From Paraburkholderia kirstenboschensis (lineage in GTDB: Bacteria > Pseudomonadota > Gammaproteobacteria > Burkholderiales > Burkholderiaceae), in assembly GCF_904848585.1 (NCBI RefSeq), contig NZ_CAJHCR010000004.1, positions 372,001-436,000 on the forward strand: a DNA stretch of 64,000 bases. The letters are read 5' to 3'. A model generated the notes under the pieces. It was not told where the DNA came from, did no database searches, and saw nothing but the letters and a program-made list of their open reading frames with translations. Both the position numbers and the translations under genes were made by a program. Positions 1-9,810 of this stretch are shown piece after piece. Within the stretch, counting starts at the first letter, position 1. Every line of letters begins with the position of its first letter.

Positions 1-2
1 AT

Positions 3-2660
3 ATCGAACTCAATGTACAGATCACCGGTACCCCAGTTGCCGTCCTCCAAGAGTGGTACGAGCATCACTGGGAGGCTGCGGACGACGTGACACCGGATTT
101 GCTCAAGGTCATCGAACGGCATATCGAGGAGTACTCGCCATTCGAAGTCTATGCCAAATCACTGCTTGAATTTTTCCGCGGTCACGAGCTTACGGCAACT
201 GAGTGGGAGCGTGAACATTCGGCAGTCTACAAGATTCTTGCACCCTATCAGCGCGAGGGTTACCACGCTTTGCTCAAGCGGGCGAGCCGTTACAAGGGCG
301 CGTTCCTATGTGATGGCGTTGGCTTGGGGAAAACGTATGTCGGCCTGATGCTGATCGAACGTCTAATCGTGCATGACCGTCTAAAAGTGGCGCTCTTCGT
401 TCCGAAGTCAGCTCGCAAACCAGTCTGGGAACGCGCGCTCCGACAGCGCCTACCGCACCTTTTTGGCAAATACAGCCAGCTCGAGATCTTTAACCACACC
501 GATCTGATGCGTGGTGGTCAGACGGCCGAAGATATCGCTAGCGTTCGTGATCGCGCAGATGTGATCATCGTCGATGAAGCCCACCATTTCCGCAACACTG
601 GGACGAAGGGCGATCCGAGTGATCCACAGTCGCGCTACTGGAAGCTGTATCAGTTGGCTGATGGCAAGGCCCTTTTTATGCTCACCGCCACGCCGATCAA
701 CAACCGGCTGCGCGATTTGCAGCACATGATTGAGTTGTTCTCCCGTCGACAGGCTGACTACTTCAAGGACGCTCCGCTTGGTATTCACTCATTGCCGGGC
801 CATTTCCGCAAGATGGAAAAAGAGCTTGAGCGGTCGCTAGACCGGTCTGGCGACGACGGCGAGGTTATGCAGACCGACCAGATTGAAGCCGACGGAGTGC
901 TCGGCACGGACGCGTTGTTCCAATCGCTTGTTGTCCAGCGTAGCCGCGCTTACGTGCGCAAGAGTCTGGAAGCTACTGGTACCGGAGAGATTCTCTTCCC
1001 TCAGCCGCGGGAACCGAAAGTCCAGCCGTACTCGGTCAAGCAGACCTACGGCAAGTTGTTGCAAATGTTAGAGGACGCCTTCAGCAAGCAGAAGCCGTTG
1101 TTCTCTCTCGCTATCTATTATCCCTACAACTACTATACCGGTCAGGAACAAGACATCGATGCCTTGGCCGAAGGACGCCAGAAACAGGTCGTTTCACTCA
1201 TCCGAACACAGTTCCTCAAACGTTTTGAAAGCTCAGTGCATGCCTTCCGTTCTTCCTGCTGGAATCTGCTCCTCAAGTTGTTGGCATGGGTGGAAGTTCA
1301 TGCGGAGACGTCGCATGAGAAGCGTCTGCTGGAACGCTGGAAGAACCAGCATTCGTCATTTGTCGATTACGTTCATCAGAACCAGTATGAGCTGTTTGGT
1401 GACTCCAGCGACGAGGACGCCGACGAAGATATTGTTCCAGAAGAGTTGCTCGAGGCTGTCGAAAAATTGCCGCGCGATCAGTTCAAGATCGATGAAATCA
1501 TCGCCGAGACGATCCTTGATCTTGATCAGATTGCCGCTTTCCTGAAAGAACTGGACAAATTCAAGCCGTCGCAGGACAAAAAGCTGCAGGCCCTGATCGC
1601 CTTGCTCAAGAGGGACCCCGTATTAAAGGAGCACAAGGTGCTGATCTTCAGTGAGTTCATGACCACGGCACGCTATCTCAAGCAGCAACTCATCGATGCT
1701 GGCATCGAAGGTGTCGAAGAAATCGACAGCGCCACCAAGGTCGATCGTGGCGAAGTCGTCACGCGCTTCTCACCTTACTACAATGGGTCTTCCAGTCCGA
1801 AGTTGGTCGAAGAGGGTAAATCGGAAATTCGGGTCCTGATTTCTACGGACGTGCTGTCCGAAGGGCTAAACCTCCAAGATGCTACTCGTATCATCAACTA
1901 CGACCTGCACTGGAACCCCGTCCGTCTGATGCAGCGAATCGGCCGCGTGGATCGACGCATGGACCCCGAAGTCGAAGCACGGTTGCTTGCCGACCACCCG
2001 GAACAGAATAAGTTGCGCGGCGAAACCGCCTACTGGAACTTTTTGCCACCGGACGAACTGGATGAACTGCTGCGGCTGTTCCGCACCGTCTCCAAGAAGA
2101 CTCTGCGCATTTCCAGAACCTTCGGCATTGAAGGCAAAAAACTGTTGACACCGGAGGACGACTATCAGGCGCTCAAGGAGTTCACCGACGCTTACGAAGG
2201 CACCCTCTCACCCGTGGAGTCGATGCATCTAGAATTGCAGGCTCTGCTAAAGGCGCAGCCGGAACTTGAAGCTCGTCTACAAGCCCTGCCGGGCAAGGTA
2301 TTCAGCGGGAAAGAAAACATGGAACCCAATTGTCGTGCCGTGTTTTTCTGCTTCGCCTTGCCCGCAAAACAGGCGGGCGAAGAACACTCTGAAGATCAGT
2401 CGCAGTGGACGCTGCAAGCAGGTTACGTGCAGTGGTACCTGTTCGATCTTGCCAGCGGCGACATTTTGGAAGACGCGCCGCAGATCGTCGATTCGATCCG
2501 CGCCACGCCGGATACCACGCGTCACTGCGAAATCGAGCAAACGACGCTGAAACAAGCACGCGAACGAGTCGAAAAACACATCAAAAACAGCTACCTGAAG
2601 AGAGTCCAAGCGCCGCTGGGTGTCGAGCCAGTGCTCAGGGCGTGGATGGAACTGAACTGA
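3..2660 (+). CDS. PLD-domain/SNF2-family helicase, 5' end outside window
   Basis: The frame is open from the first bases of the window. The codons before the GTG at 87 (ending WYEHHWEAADD) read as a continuous protein, so the true start lies upstream and 87 is probably not the start. Visible motifs: Walker A DGVGLGKT near base 315, the DEAH box VDEAHHFRN near 570, LTATPINN near 680, and the C-terminal motifs SEGLNLQDATRIINYD and QRIGRVDRR near 1860-1955. These define an SNF2-like superfamily 2 helicase core. The few residues before base 87 resemble the linker that follows an N-terminal phospholipase D-type nuclease domain in such proteins, but the domain itself is not in view. The methyltransferase gene starts 13 nt downstream, so this is probably the translocase/nuclease subunit of a restriction-like system. 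Helicase assignment firm; PLD part inferred. Confidence 0.85.
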   Translation: MELNVQITGTPVAVLQEWYEHHWEAADDVTPDLLKVIERHIEEYSPFEVYAKSLLEFFRGHELTATEWEREHSAVYKILAPYQREGYHALLKRASRYKGAFLCDGVGLGKTYVGLMLIERLIVHDRLKVALFVPKSARKPVWERALRQRLPHLFGKYSQLEIFNHTDLMRGGQTAEDIASVRDRADVIIVDEAHHFRNTGTKGDPSDPQSRYWKLYQLADGKALFMLTATPINNRLRDLQHMIELFSRRQADYFKDAPLGIHSLPGHFRKMEKELERSLDRSGDDGEVMQTDQIEADGVLGTDALFQSLVVQRSRAYVRKSLEATGTGEILFPQPREPKVQPYSVKQTYGKLLQMLEDAFSKQKPLFSLAIYYPYNYYTGQEQDIDALAEGRQKQVVSLIRTQFLKRFESSVHAFRSSCWNLLLKLLAWVEVHAETSHEKRLLERWKNQHSSFVDYVHQNQYELFGDSSDEDADEDIVPEELLEAVEKLPRDQFKIDEIIAETILDLDQIAAFLKELDKFKPSQDKKLQALIALLKRDPVLKEHKVLIFSEFMTTARYLKQQLIDAGIEGVEEIDSATKVDRGEVVTRFSPYYNGSSSPKLVEEGKSEIRVLISTDVLSEGLNLQDATRIINYDLHWNPVRLMQRIGRVDRRMDPEVEARLLADHPEQNKLRGETAYWNFLPPDELDELLRLFRTVSKKTLRISRTFGIEGKKLLTPEDDYQALKEFTDAYEGTLSPVESMHLELQALLKAQPELEARLQALPGKVFSGKENMEPNCRAVFFCFALPAKQAGEEHSEDQSQWTLQAGYVQWYLFDLASGDILEDAPQIVDSIRATPDTTRHCEIEQTTLKQARERVEKHIKNSYLKRVQAPLGVEPVLRAWMELN

Positions 2661-2673
2661 AAAAGGGCACGAC

Positions 2674-5600
2674 ATGACAGAAGAACAACGCCTACGCATG
2701 CGCTGCATTAAGACTTTCGCGCAGCTTCTCGATTTTTTGCGTGATGAATTGGACTGGCCCATTGACCAATTTGAGGACGAAGACGACTTAACCTTCGATT
2801 GGTCCGACGATCTGGGGCTGAAGGACTCCGAGCGCGTCGGCATCCGGCAAATCAAGCAGCTTCGCCCACTGCAAAGTGGTCAGCCTTGGGGTATCTTTTT
2901 TATCGATTTCGAGAAGAAACGTCTGCCCATCGTTATCTTGCGTCGCGTCCTGAATGCGCTGGTGATGAAAAAGCGCGGAAGCGCCAATAAAGCGCAGCAG
3001 GCTGCTTGGCAACAGCACGACTTGTTGTTTATTTCCGCCTATGGTGCCGACAACGACCGCCAACTGACCTTTGCGCATTTCAGCGAACTGAGCGGTGACC
3101 TGATCGACACCAAGCCCACGCTTCGCGTATTGGGGTGGGATAGCGATGACACGAATCTCACGTTGGACTATGTCGCCGACACGCTTGGTACAAAACTTAC
3201 ATGGCCCGAGAACACCGAAGATCTTGCCGCTTGGCGCAAACAGTGGTCACAAGCCTTCGAGTTGCGTCACCGGCAAATCATCGATACTGCAAAAGAGCTC
3301 GCGCAGCGGCTAGCAGAACTGGCCCGGCGCATACGCAACCGCGCGTCGCTCGTACTTGAGCATGAAAGCGAAAGCGGCCCGCTACGCAAACTGATGAAGG
3401 GTTTTCGTACGGCGTTAATTCATGACCTAGACGAAGCTCAGTTCGCAGATATGTATGCGCAGACCGTCACTTACGGTCTGTTCTCTGCCGCTGTCTCCCG
3501 TACCGTACCGGGCGCGGGAACGGCCGTGGTTCAGGAAGATGTTGTCGCGATGGTGCCGGTTACTAACCCCTTCTTAAAGGAAATGCTAGAGAGCTTTCTC
3601 AAGGCCGGCGGCCGCAAGGGCAAAGTGGACTTCGATGAACTTGGTATTCAAGAAGTAGTCGATTTGCTGCGCGACCCTGCGACGCGACTTGATTTGGTGC
3701 TTAAGGATTTCGGGAACAAACGGCGCGACGAAGACCCGGTCATTCACTTCTATGAAGACTTTCTGGCTGCATACAACAAGGCGCTGAAAGTCCAGCGTGG
3801 AGTCTTCTATACCCCCCAGCCAGTAGTCTCGTACATCGTCCGCAGCGTCCATGAGCTGCTACAAGTCGATTTTGGGCTCGAGGACGGCCTTGCAGATACA
3901 TCGACTTGGGGCGAGATGCTGCAAAGGCATCCTAACCTGCAACTGCCGTCGCTCACAGACGAACCGGGGGAGAAGCAAACCATTTCGCTTGACGAGCCCT
4001 TCGTTCAGATTCTTGACCCGGCAACCGGCACGGCAACCTTTCTAGTTGAGGTGATCGAAGTTATCCACGGTCATTTGACGAACAAGTGGAAGAAGAACGG
4101 ACTGAACGAGGCGAAGCGCCAAGAGGCCTGGAATGAGTATGTGCCCAAGCATTTGTTGCCGCGCGTTCATGCATTCGAATTGATGATGGCACCGTATGCC
4201 ATCGCACATATGAAAATCGGATTGAAACTGGCTGAGACAGGCTATCTATTCCGCAGCGAACAACGGGCACGTATTTATCTGACGAACGCCCTAGAACCGA
4301 AATTGCGGCAACTACCGTTCGTTGAATTCAAGGCACTCGCTCATGAAGCCGAGACCGTGAACGAAATTAAGTGGCACAAGCGGTTTACCGTGATCATTGG
4401 AAATCCGCCATATTCGGTGTCATCATGGAATTCAGGTGACTGGATTACCGGCCTTGTCGAAGAATACAAGCGAACGGTTCGAACTGAAGAATCACAAATC
4501 CAGGCGCTTTCGAATGATTACATTAAGTTCATGAGATTTGGCGAGTGGCACATTCAGAAGAGCGGCGTGGGTGTTCTAGGGCTCATCACAGGGCACGGTT
4601 ATTTACATGGGACACAACCCCGTGACCTGAGAAATCATCTTAGTGGCAGCTTCAATCGTTCCTACTGCCTCGATTTGCACGGGAGTTTGCGTCGCATAGG
4701 AAACGATGACGTGGACGACCAGCCGGTATTTGAAATTATCACAGGCGTTGCTATTTTTGTTGGATCGCGAGTGATCTGTCCAGAGCAGGCGACCTTAACG
4801 GTCTTAAGCTCCTTGACGGGGCTCTTGGAGAAGAAATATGCCGCTCTGAAGGAAAAAACGGCGATAAATATTGCTTCTGCGGTTCAACCGCACCGGCCAA
4901 CAGCTCCATATTTTTATTTTGCGATCTCTGAAACCTCCCAGGATATCCAGGACGAGTATGAGCGTTACATAGACCTACCAACTTTGTTTGGCAGCGGCAA
5001 GAGGAACGCCGATAAAGAGCGTTATTGGGCAACTGGTTTTGCGAGTCAGCAAGATGAATTGGCCATGGCATTTTCTCGTGCTGAGCTTGAAGAAAAAATG
5101 GCAGCGCTAGCCGAATCGAGTTCATTCGATGAGTTGAAACAGAAATATCGAATTTGCACGACGAATCAGTGGAACTACGACGAGGCAAGGGAATTTGTCA
5201 AGAGCGGTTTGTGGCGAGAGTATATCGGACAGGTTGCATATCGCCCTTTTGATCGGCAGTGGACCGTTTTGCACAAACATATTTTAACAATCCTGCGAAA
5301 ACAGGTCATGTCTCAATTGAGTGTCGAAGATCATGATCTTGGGCTAATTTGCTCGCGAGCAGTTAATGATCTGAGATTCGCGCATTGCTTTGTTAGTTCA
5401 GAGCCTGTCGATAAAATCTTTATTTCATCAAAGACGTCGACCAATGCATATGTATTCCCCTTGTTTTTCAAGGAGAACGATATGTATGGGAAAACGCGAC
5501 GCCCAAATTTCAGTCGATCATTTCTAGACCTTTTGGCGAGCACCCTCGCACTGAAGCAGACCGGTGAGCATGGAATACCAGCGGGCCTCACGCCGGAGGA

Positions 5601-6141
5601 CATCTTTCAATATGTATACGCTTTATTCCACAGTCCCAGCTATCGCAGCCGCTACGGTGAATTTCTGAAAATTGACTTCCCACGCCTGCCCTTGACAGGC
5701 AGTTTGGCGTTATTCCGCTCATTGGCCCAACTGGGGCGGGAGCTAGTTGCGCTGCATTTATTGGACTCACCAGCCCTCGATAGGCCAAGCACTGAATTTA
5801 TCGGTAATGGGGACGCTGAAGTCGCGCGCGTCGTTTGGATAGAGGGGACTGTTTGGATCAACGCACCGGCATGTCGAAAGGGTGGCTCGCAGCAGCCTGG
5901 TTCCGTGGGTTTTCGTGGCGTGTCGGAAGACGTTTGGAACTTTCACGTCGGCGGATATCAAGTCTGCGAAAAATGGCTCAAGGATCGCAAGGGACGAACT
6001 TTGAGCACTGACGATATTGCTCACTACCGTAAAGTCGTCGCCGCTTTATCGGAAACCTTGGTCCTGATGGATAGGATCGACCGCGTGATCGACGAGTACG
6101 GCGGTTGGCCGGACGCATTCACGGCGGAAGACGCAGCATGA
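2674..6141 (+). CDS. Large adenine-specific DNA methyltransferase, Eco57I/type ISP-like
   Basis: An 1155-aa protein. Methyltransferase motif I is DPATGTATF near residue 450 and motif IV is NPPYSVSS near residue 578, the signature of N6-adenine methyltransferases of the gamma class. The C-terminal third, with phrases such as AYRPFDRQWTVLHKH and the ending around EYGGWPDAF, resembles the target-recognition region of type ISP and Eco57I-type enzymes. The N-terminal 200 residues are an accessory region I cannot name. Type ISP enzymes fuse nuclease, helicase and methylase in one chain; here the helicase is a separate gene 13 nt upstream, so this may be a split version. The ATG is preceded by AAAAGGG. 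The stop overlaps the next start (ATGA). Likely role: protective methylation and sequence recognition. Whether the N-terminus cuts DNA is unknown. Confidence 0.85.
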   Translation: MTEEQRLRMRCIKTFAQLLDFLRDELDWPIDQFEDEDDLTFDWSDDLGLKDSERVGIRQIKQLRPLQSGQPWGIFFIDFEKKRLPIVILRRVLNALVMKKRGSANKAQQAAWQQHDLLFISAYGADNDRQLTFAHFSELSGDLIDTKPTLRVLGWDSDDTNLTLDYVADTLGTKLTWPENTEDLAAWRKQWSQAFELRHRQIIDTAKELAQRLAELARRIRNRASLVLEHESESGPLRKLMKGFRTALIHDLDEAQFADMYAQTVTYGLFSAAVSRTVPGAGTAVVQEDVVAMVPVTNPFLKEMLESFLKAGGRKGKVDFDELGIQEVVDLLRDPATRLDLVLKDFGNKRRDEDPVIHFYEDFLAAYNKALKVQRGVFYTPQPVVSYIVRSVHELLQVDFGLEDGLADTSTWGEMLQRHPNLQLPSLTDEPGEKQTISLDEPFVQILDPATGTATFLVEVIEVIHGHLTNKWKKNGLNEAKRQEAWNEYVPKHLLPRVHAFELMMAPYAIAHMKIGLKLAETGYLFRSEQRARIYLTNALEPKLRQLPFVEFKALAHEAETVNEIKWHKRFTVIIGNPPYSVSSWNSGDWITGLVEEYKRTVRTEESQIQALSNDYIKFMRFGEWHIQKSGVGVLGLITGHGYLHGTQPRDLRNHLSGSFNRSYCLDLHGSLRRIGNDDVDDQPVFEIITGVAIFVGSRVICPEQATLTVLSSLTGLLEKKYAALKEKTAINIASAVQPHRPTAPYFYFAISETSQDIQDEYERYIDLPTLFGSGKRNADKERYWATGFASQQDELAMAFSRAELEEKMAALAESSSFDELKQKYRICTTNQWNYDEAREFVKSGLWREYIGQVAYRPFDRQWTVLHKHILTILRKQVMSQLSVEDHDLGLICSRAVNDLRFAHCFVSSEPVDKIFISSKTSTNAYVFPLFFKENDMYGKTRRPNFSRSFLDLLASTLALKQTGEHGIPAGLTPEDIFQYVYALFHSPSYRSRYGEFLKIDFPRLPLTGSLALFRSLAQLGRELVALHLLDSPALDRPSTEFIGNGDAEVARVVWIEGTVWINAPACRKGGSQQPGSVGFRGVSEDVWNFHVGGYQVCEKWLKDRKGRTLSTDDIAHYRKVVAALSETLVLMDRIDRVIDEYGGWPDAFTAEDAA

Positions 6142-6962
6142 GGGATGAGAACGAAGCGAACACACTGGATTTCTTCGTTGATGAGGCCGGCGATCCCACG
6201 TTGTTCGACGGCAAGGGTCGCGTGCTCGTTGGCCAGGTAGGTTGTTCAGAAACATTCATACTCGGCAAACTGGATGTGAACGATCCCGCCGCCTTGCATA
6301 CAGCACTGGAACAACTGCGTGCAGACCTGATGGCCGACCCTTACTTCAAGCGCGTGCCTTCGATGCAGCCTGAGCGTCGCAAGACCGCGCGGGCTTTTCA
6401 CGCCAAGGACGATGTGGCTGAAGTACGTCGTGAGGTATTCAAATTACTCATGGGTTTCGATCTACGTTTTTATGGCGTGGTGCGCAGCAAATCCGCGCTG
6501 CTGGCAAATGTGCGGCGGCGTAACGAGAGTGAGCCGGGCTACCGGTACCGAGGCGACGAGCTCTATGACACGCTTGTCGAAGAGCTGTTTCGGCGCTACC
6601 ACCCTTTCGCTGACCAGCTCAACATCTGCTTTGCCAAGCGTGGCAGCAAGACACGAACACATGCGTTCCGATCCGCCATCGAGCGCGCCGAAGCGCGTTT
6701 CGAATCCGACTACGGTTCCCGCCGCTCGACAAAAGTGACCATAATCGCCAGCACTCCACCCGAGAGTTCCGGTCTTCAAGCGGTGGACTATTTTCTATGG
6801 GCCCTGCAGCGTCACTACGAGCGCCAAGAGAACCGTTACCTCGAACTGATCTGGGATAAGGTCGTCGAGATAGAGCACATGGACCGGTTCGAAGCCGGCC
6901 GCAAAGGTGTCGTCTACAGTAAGAAACGCCCCCTGATCACAGACCAGGAGGCGCCGGAATAA
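6138..6962 (+). CDS. DUF3800 domain protein
   Basis: The start is taken at the ATG overlapping the stop of the methyltransferase (ATGA), giving 274 aa; a longer frame from 6105 would overlap its neighbour more. The N-terminus carries FFVDEAGDPTLF, the acidic opening motif typical of DUF3800 proteins, which have a predicted RNase H-like fold. A second conserved stretch (GLQAVDYFLWALQRHYER) lies near residue 215, matching the C-terminal aspartate motif of that family. Stop-start overlap implies cotranslation with the methyltransferase. The biochemical role of DUF3800 is not established; in this setting a nuclease or accessory effector of the restriction-like system is an inference. Confidence 0.8.
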   Translation: MRDENEANTLDFFVDEAGDPTLFDGKGRVLVGQVGCSETFILGKLDVNDPAALHTALEQLRADLMADPYFKRVPSMQPERRKTARAFHAKDDVAEVRREVFKLLMGFDLRFYGVVRSKSALLANVRRRNESEPGYRYRGDELYDTLVEELFRRYHPFADQLNICFAKRGSKTRTHAFRSAIERAEARFESDYGSRRSTKVTIIASTPPESSGLQAVDYFLWALQRHYERQENRYLELIWDKVVEIEHMDRFEAGRKGVVYSKKRPLITDQEAPE

Positions 6963-8068
6963 GAGGTGGGAGGTATAGGAGCCGGTAGCCGAAGCCATCG
7001 GATCACACGGCATGAAGCCGAATTTTGCCCCCGCACTCGTTATTAGTATAGCAGATCGGGGCACCCCAACGATCCGCCGGAGACGGATGAAACGCGTTCC
7101 ACTGATGGGCAATTGATTATTGATGGTTCGCTTGGCTGATGGCGTAGGCGCCCATCCAAAGGCACCAACTGCGGTCGTATGCGGAAGATCCACTGTCGTG
7201 GGTTGACGCTGACTCCCGATGACGCGGCGTAAACTTTGACCGGGCACCTCCCGTTGGACAACTTGGAGCAACACGGCCGGTCAACATGATTGTCGCGGCC
7301 CAGCCCGCACCACCCTTGCCCAACTTCAGCGACTTTGACTGGTTTGGGGAGTCCCCGCCACCACCTGGCATAGACATCAGCGAAATCAAAACGTGGGACA
7401 TTGATGCAGTTGACCACACAGTCTCTCGGGTAGAAGCATGGTAAGAAGAAGGTAGAGGGTGAAAAGCATCCCGCAAAGGCCTTGCCAGCAAGGCGTCTGG
7501 CATTGCGAACGGAACGCTAGCCCGGAAACGCAGAATGCACCCCCGCTGGCCGTTTTGGCCGTCATCCGTGTCCACACGGCCTGCTAAATCCTTTTGGTGC
7601 TAAGTTCAATGTGCCCCGCTGCGATGATCTTGACCCGCTCCAGTTCTTTCATGCCAGCAGTCGGCATGCCCTTGCACTTCGCATCGGACTGCGATACTGC
7701 ACCTCCTCCTTCAACCATCCGCGATGAAATCGTTGAACGATGTCGTCCGAAGTTGCCACCAGCCGCTGAGGCGTTTTCGCCATATTCTGGTCCTGCCATA
7801 TTTGCAGGCGCTTTGTCCAATTGATCAAGGCAAACTCGCAATTTTCGTAGAGTTGGCGCCATCTTCAATCAACCCGAACTGGTCGTCGTATTTCCTGCAA
7901 AGCCTTCTTCCGTCGCTCGAAGGGCGCAAGGGGCACAAAGTGAGCCGCAGTAGCCCCATGATCGGACGTGTGTCGAGAGCGCAACGCCGCATTCGTTACG
8001 CGAAGCGCACGGCACAAAGCCGCCCGCATGCTCGGGATGCAATTCGCCGCAGCATGATTAGATAAAGA
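6963..8068. other. No convincing gene; decayed DNA between defence module and trfA relic
   Basis: Several overlapping frames of 60-160 codons exist on both strands, but none shows a recognisable motif, a good ribosome site or convincing codon use. A minus-strand stretch near 7590-7870 ending in KELERVKIIAAG faintly recalls the start of some transposases, but this is too weak to call. The region reads as eroded backbone. Confidence 0.5.
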
Positions 8069-9035
8069 TTAAAAACCGCCGGCCTTCTTGGCTAGGTGTC
8101 GGCGTTGCGAGTCGCTGGGCTTCTTATCGACATGTACTGGGTCGCCTCGAATGTCGTAGCTGAACAGTTGACCGTGGGCCTCGCTCGCCTCGGCCAAGGC
8201 ATCAAGGGCCCTGCGCAGAGTTTGTCGCCCGCTGCTCGAACTCTCCGTCCTCGCTACCTGCAAGCTTCAGCAGTGTGTCCGTGCGCATCGGGTAGGGCTT
8301 TGCATGACTGGCGTAGAAGCCGTGCAGCCATTGAGCTAGCGACTTCCGACCAGCGCGACGCACATTCCAGTCGATTTGCGTGAATTGCTCCGCTGCGAAC
8401 AAAGTTTGCAGCTTAGGGTTGACCACGATCATCCATTCCTAGGTTTCATTGTCCTTATACGCCTCATCGATCAAGCCACCGATGTATGACCGCCCGTCCT
8501 GCTTGATTTCTACTGCGTTGGCTCTTAGACGGGTGATACGCGTGTGCAGCACCCTACGGTTCTTGCCCGTGTCAGTCTTGCCCATAAGCTTAAGCAAGGC
8601 ATAGGACGTTACTCGGCACGGCACCCCCAGCGCCTGAAGGCGCAAGATATGGAGCACTCTTTCCAATCCATCGAGGTCAACCTGGTCAAGGCGTTCGCCA
8701 GTGTAAAGAATGGTCAGTCCGTCGAGCGTTGTCACCTGCTCGCCCGACATAAAGCGGCGCCGGCCCTTGGCGATAGCGCCGAACAGTGGTGACCGCAGGA
8801 AGCCGTTGGGCACGCCCCGCACAAAGTCGGGCCAATGCGGTAACTTAACCACGTCGTGCGGAAGCGGTATGCCGGGCAGCATGTTGCGCTTTTCACTGGC
8901 GCCCCGCTCCCGGTGCTTCTTCTGCAATTCCGCGACGCGTGCGACCAGTGCATCAGCCGAATGGCGCTCCGAATCGCCGCCTGCATCTGTTGGTCGCCGC
9001 CCAAGCACGTGTGTGCGGACAATGCTGCCCCTCAA
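8069..9035 (-). pseudogene. trfA: TrfA-family plasmid replication initiator, broken
   Basis: The first 198 codons (from a TTG at 9035; start uncertain) contain LPHWPDFVRGVPNGFLRSPL and LGVPCRVTSYALLKLMG, hallmarks of the TrfA replication-initiator family. The same frame then meets a TAG at 8439-8441, directly after KDNET, and continues in frame as EWMIVVNPKL and QWLHGFYASHAKPYPM, which is the expected TrfA continuation. Near 8240 the frame shifts by one base into QTLRRALDALAEASEAHG and FSYDIRGDPV, again TrfA-like, ending at 8069. So the protein is recognisable from end to end but carries one nonsense codon and one frameshift. TrfA binds iterons and opens the origin in IncP-type plasmids; here it marks a captured and inactivated plasmid replicon. 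A helix-turn-helix gene sits just upstream on the same strand. Confidence 0.85.
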
Positions 9036-9053
9036 ATCGTCAAGCGGGATGAC

Positions 9054-9371
9054 TCACCGCTTGACGTCGCTATGCGAGCGCTTCGCTACCGATATGGCTT
9101 TGGGTGGGCGACCCCGCCGGCGCTTTTCAGGTAAGGTCTGTTCCGTCACGTTGGGAAAGTCTGCGCCAGCGACGTGTAGGCCGATCCATCTCTCTACATC
9201 TTCAGCGCGCCATAGAAGGCGCTTCGTGTTCGGAAGGCGGCAGATCGGCGGAAGGGACTGGGGATTGCGCGTCGCATCGCTACGGATGCTGGCGACAGAT
9301 TTCTGTAGATGCTCAGCGAGCTGATCAACCGTGAGTAGAGCTTGCATGGACATTGGCCTTTTTTGCGCCAT
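9054..9371 (-). CDS. Small helix-turn-helix DNA-binding protein upstream of trfA relic
   Basis: About 105 aa. The N-terminal half reads ALLTVDQLAEHLQKSVASIR followed by PPICRLPNTKRLLWRAEDVE, the pattern of a MerR/excisionase-like helix-turn-helix with an arginine- and tryptophan-rich wing. The C-terminal tail is very basic (KRRRGRPPKA, an AT-hook-like motif). The ATG at 9371 is chosen; ATGs a few codons later are preceded by an AAGG and are equally possible. It lies 18 nt upstream of the trfA pseudogene on the same strand, so it probably regulated replication or copy number of the lost plasmid or island. Reading frame intact, specific function unknown. Confidence 0.6.
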   Translation of the reverse strand: MAQKRPMSMQALLTVDQLAEHLQKSVASIRSDATRNPQSLPPICRLPNTKRLLWRAEDVERWIGLHVAGADFPNVTEQTLPEKRRRGRPPKAISVAKRSHSDVKR

Positions 9372-9550
9372 GTCACATTTGTGCACACAGCGGCGTTGGT
9401 TAGCTGATGTATGCAAGGTTGACTCTTAGGGTCACCGATCACGGTAGAGACATGAAGTGTTTTTTACCAATGAGTCACGTGATCTCGAACCACTGTGCGG
9501 CGCCACAAATCTGCCACACCTAGTGTGCAAAAACCTGCCGCGGATTGCAA

Positions 9551-9590
9551 AACAACGCACTACATCGCAAGACGTAGTGCGTTGTTTTTA
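9551..9590 (+). terminator. Strong hairpin with T tract, probably a terminator
   Basis: A perfect 13-bp inverted repeat (AACAACGCACTAC at 9551-9563 and its complement at 9574-9586) encloses a 10-nt loop and is followed by TTTTT on the plus strand. On the minus strand the stem is followed by TTGCAATCC, so activity is mainly for plus-strand transcription. Confidence 0.65.
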
Positions 9591-9600
9591 TAAGAAATTG

Positions 9601-9700
9601 TGGTGGGAGGAGGACTATCAAACAAAGCTCTGAAATGCTTATGCCAAGCCAATTCCATAGTTTCAACGGGTCAAGTTGCCCCCATAGTTGCCCCCAAGCT
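9601..9700. other. Possible integration scar (tRNA-3'-end-like bases and GGGGGCA repeats)
   Basis: Bases 9601-9616 read on the minus strand as AGTCCTCCTCCCACCA, which resembles the 3' end of a tRNA. Bases 9675-9696 on the minus strand contain two direct GGGGGCAACT-like repeats, a pattern often seen just upstream of P4-type integrase genes. No tRNA body and no integrase are present. This is suggestive of an old attachment or integrase-promoter remnant but unproven. Confidence 0.25.
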
Positions 9701-9810
9701 AACTACGCTGCTTTCGTAACGCGGCGCTCCGGATAAAGCCATGGTCCGAGCGTGTGTGCTGGCTGCCGCCGCCGCGGTGTGGCGAGGGCCGCCGAGAACG
9801 GGTCAAGCCG

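Noticed and set aside
3..6962. Label as DISARM or BREX
   Set aside because: A helicase plus methylase recalls these, but DrmB, PglZ, BrxC and BrxL-type genes are not visible and the methylase looks type ISP/Eco57I-like. The upstream context is outside the window.
7584..7868. Transposase N-terminal fragment on the minus strand
   Set aside because: Only about ten residues resemble a transposase start; too little to call.
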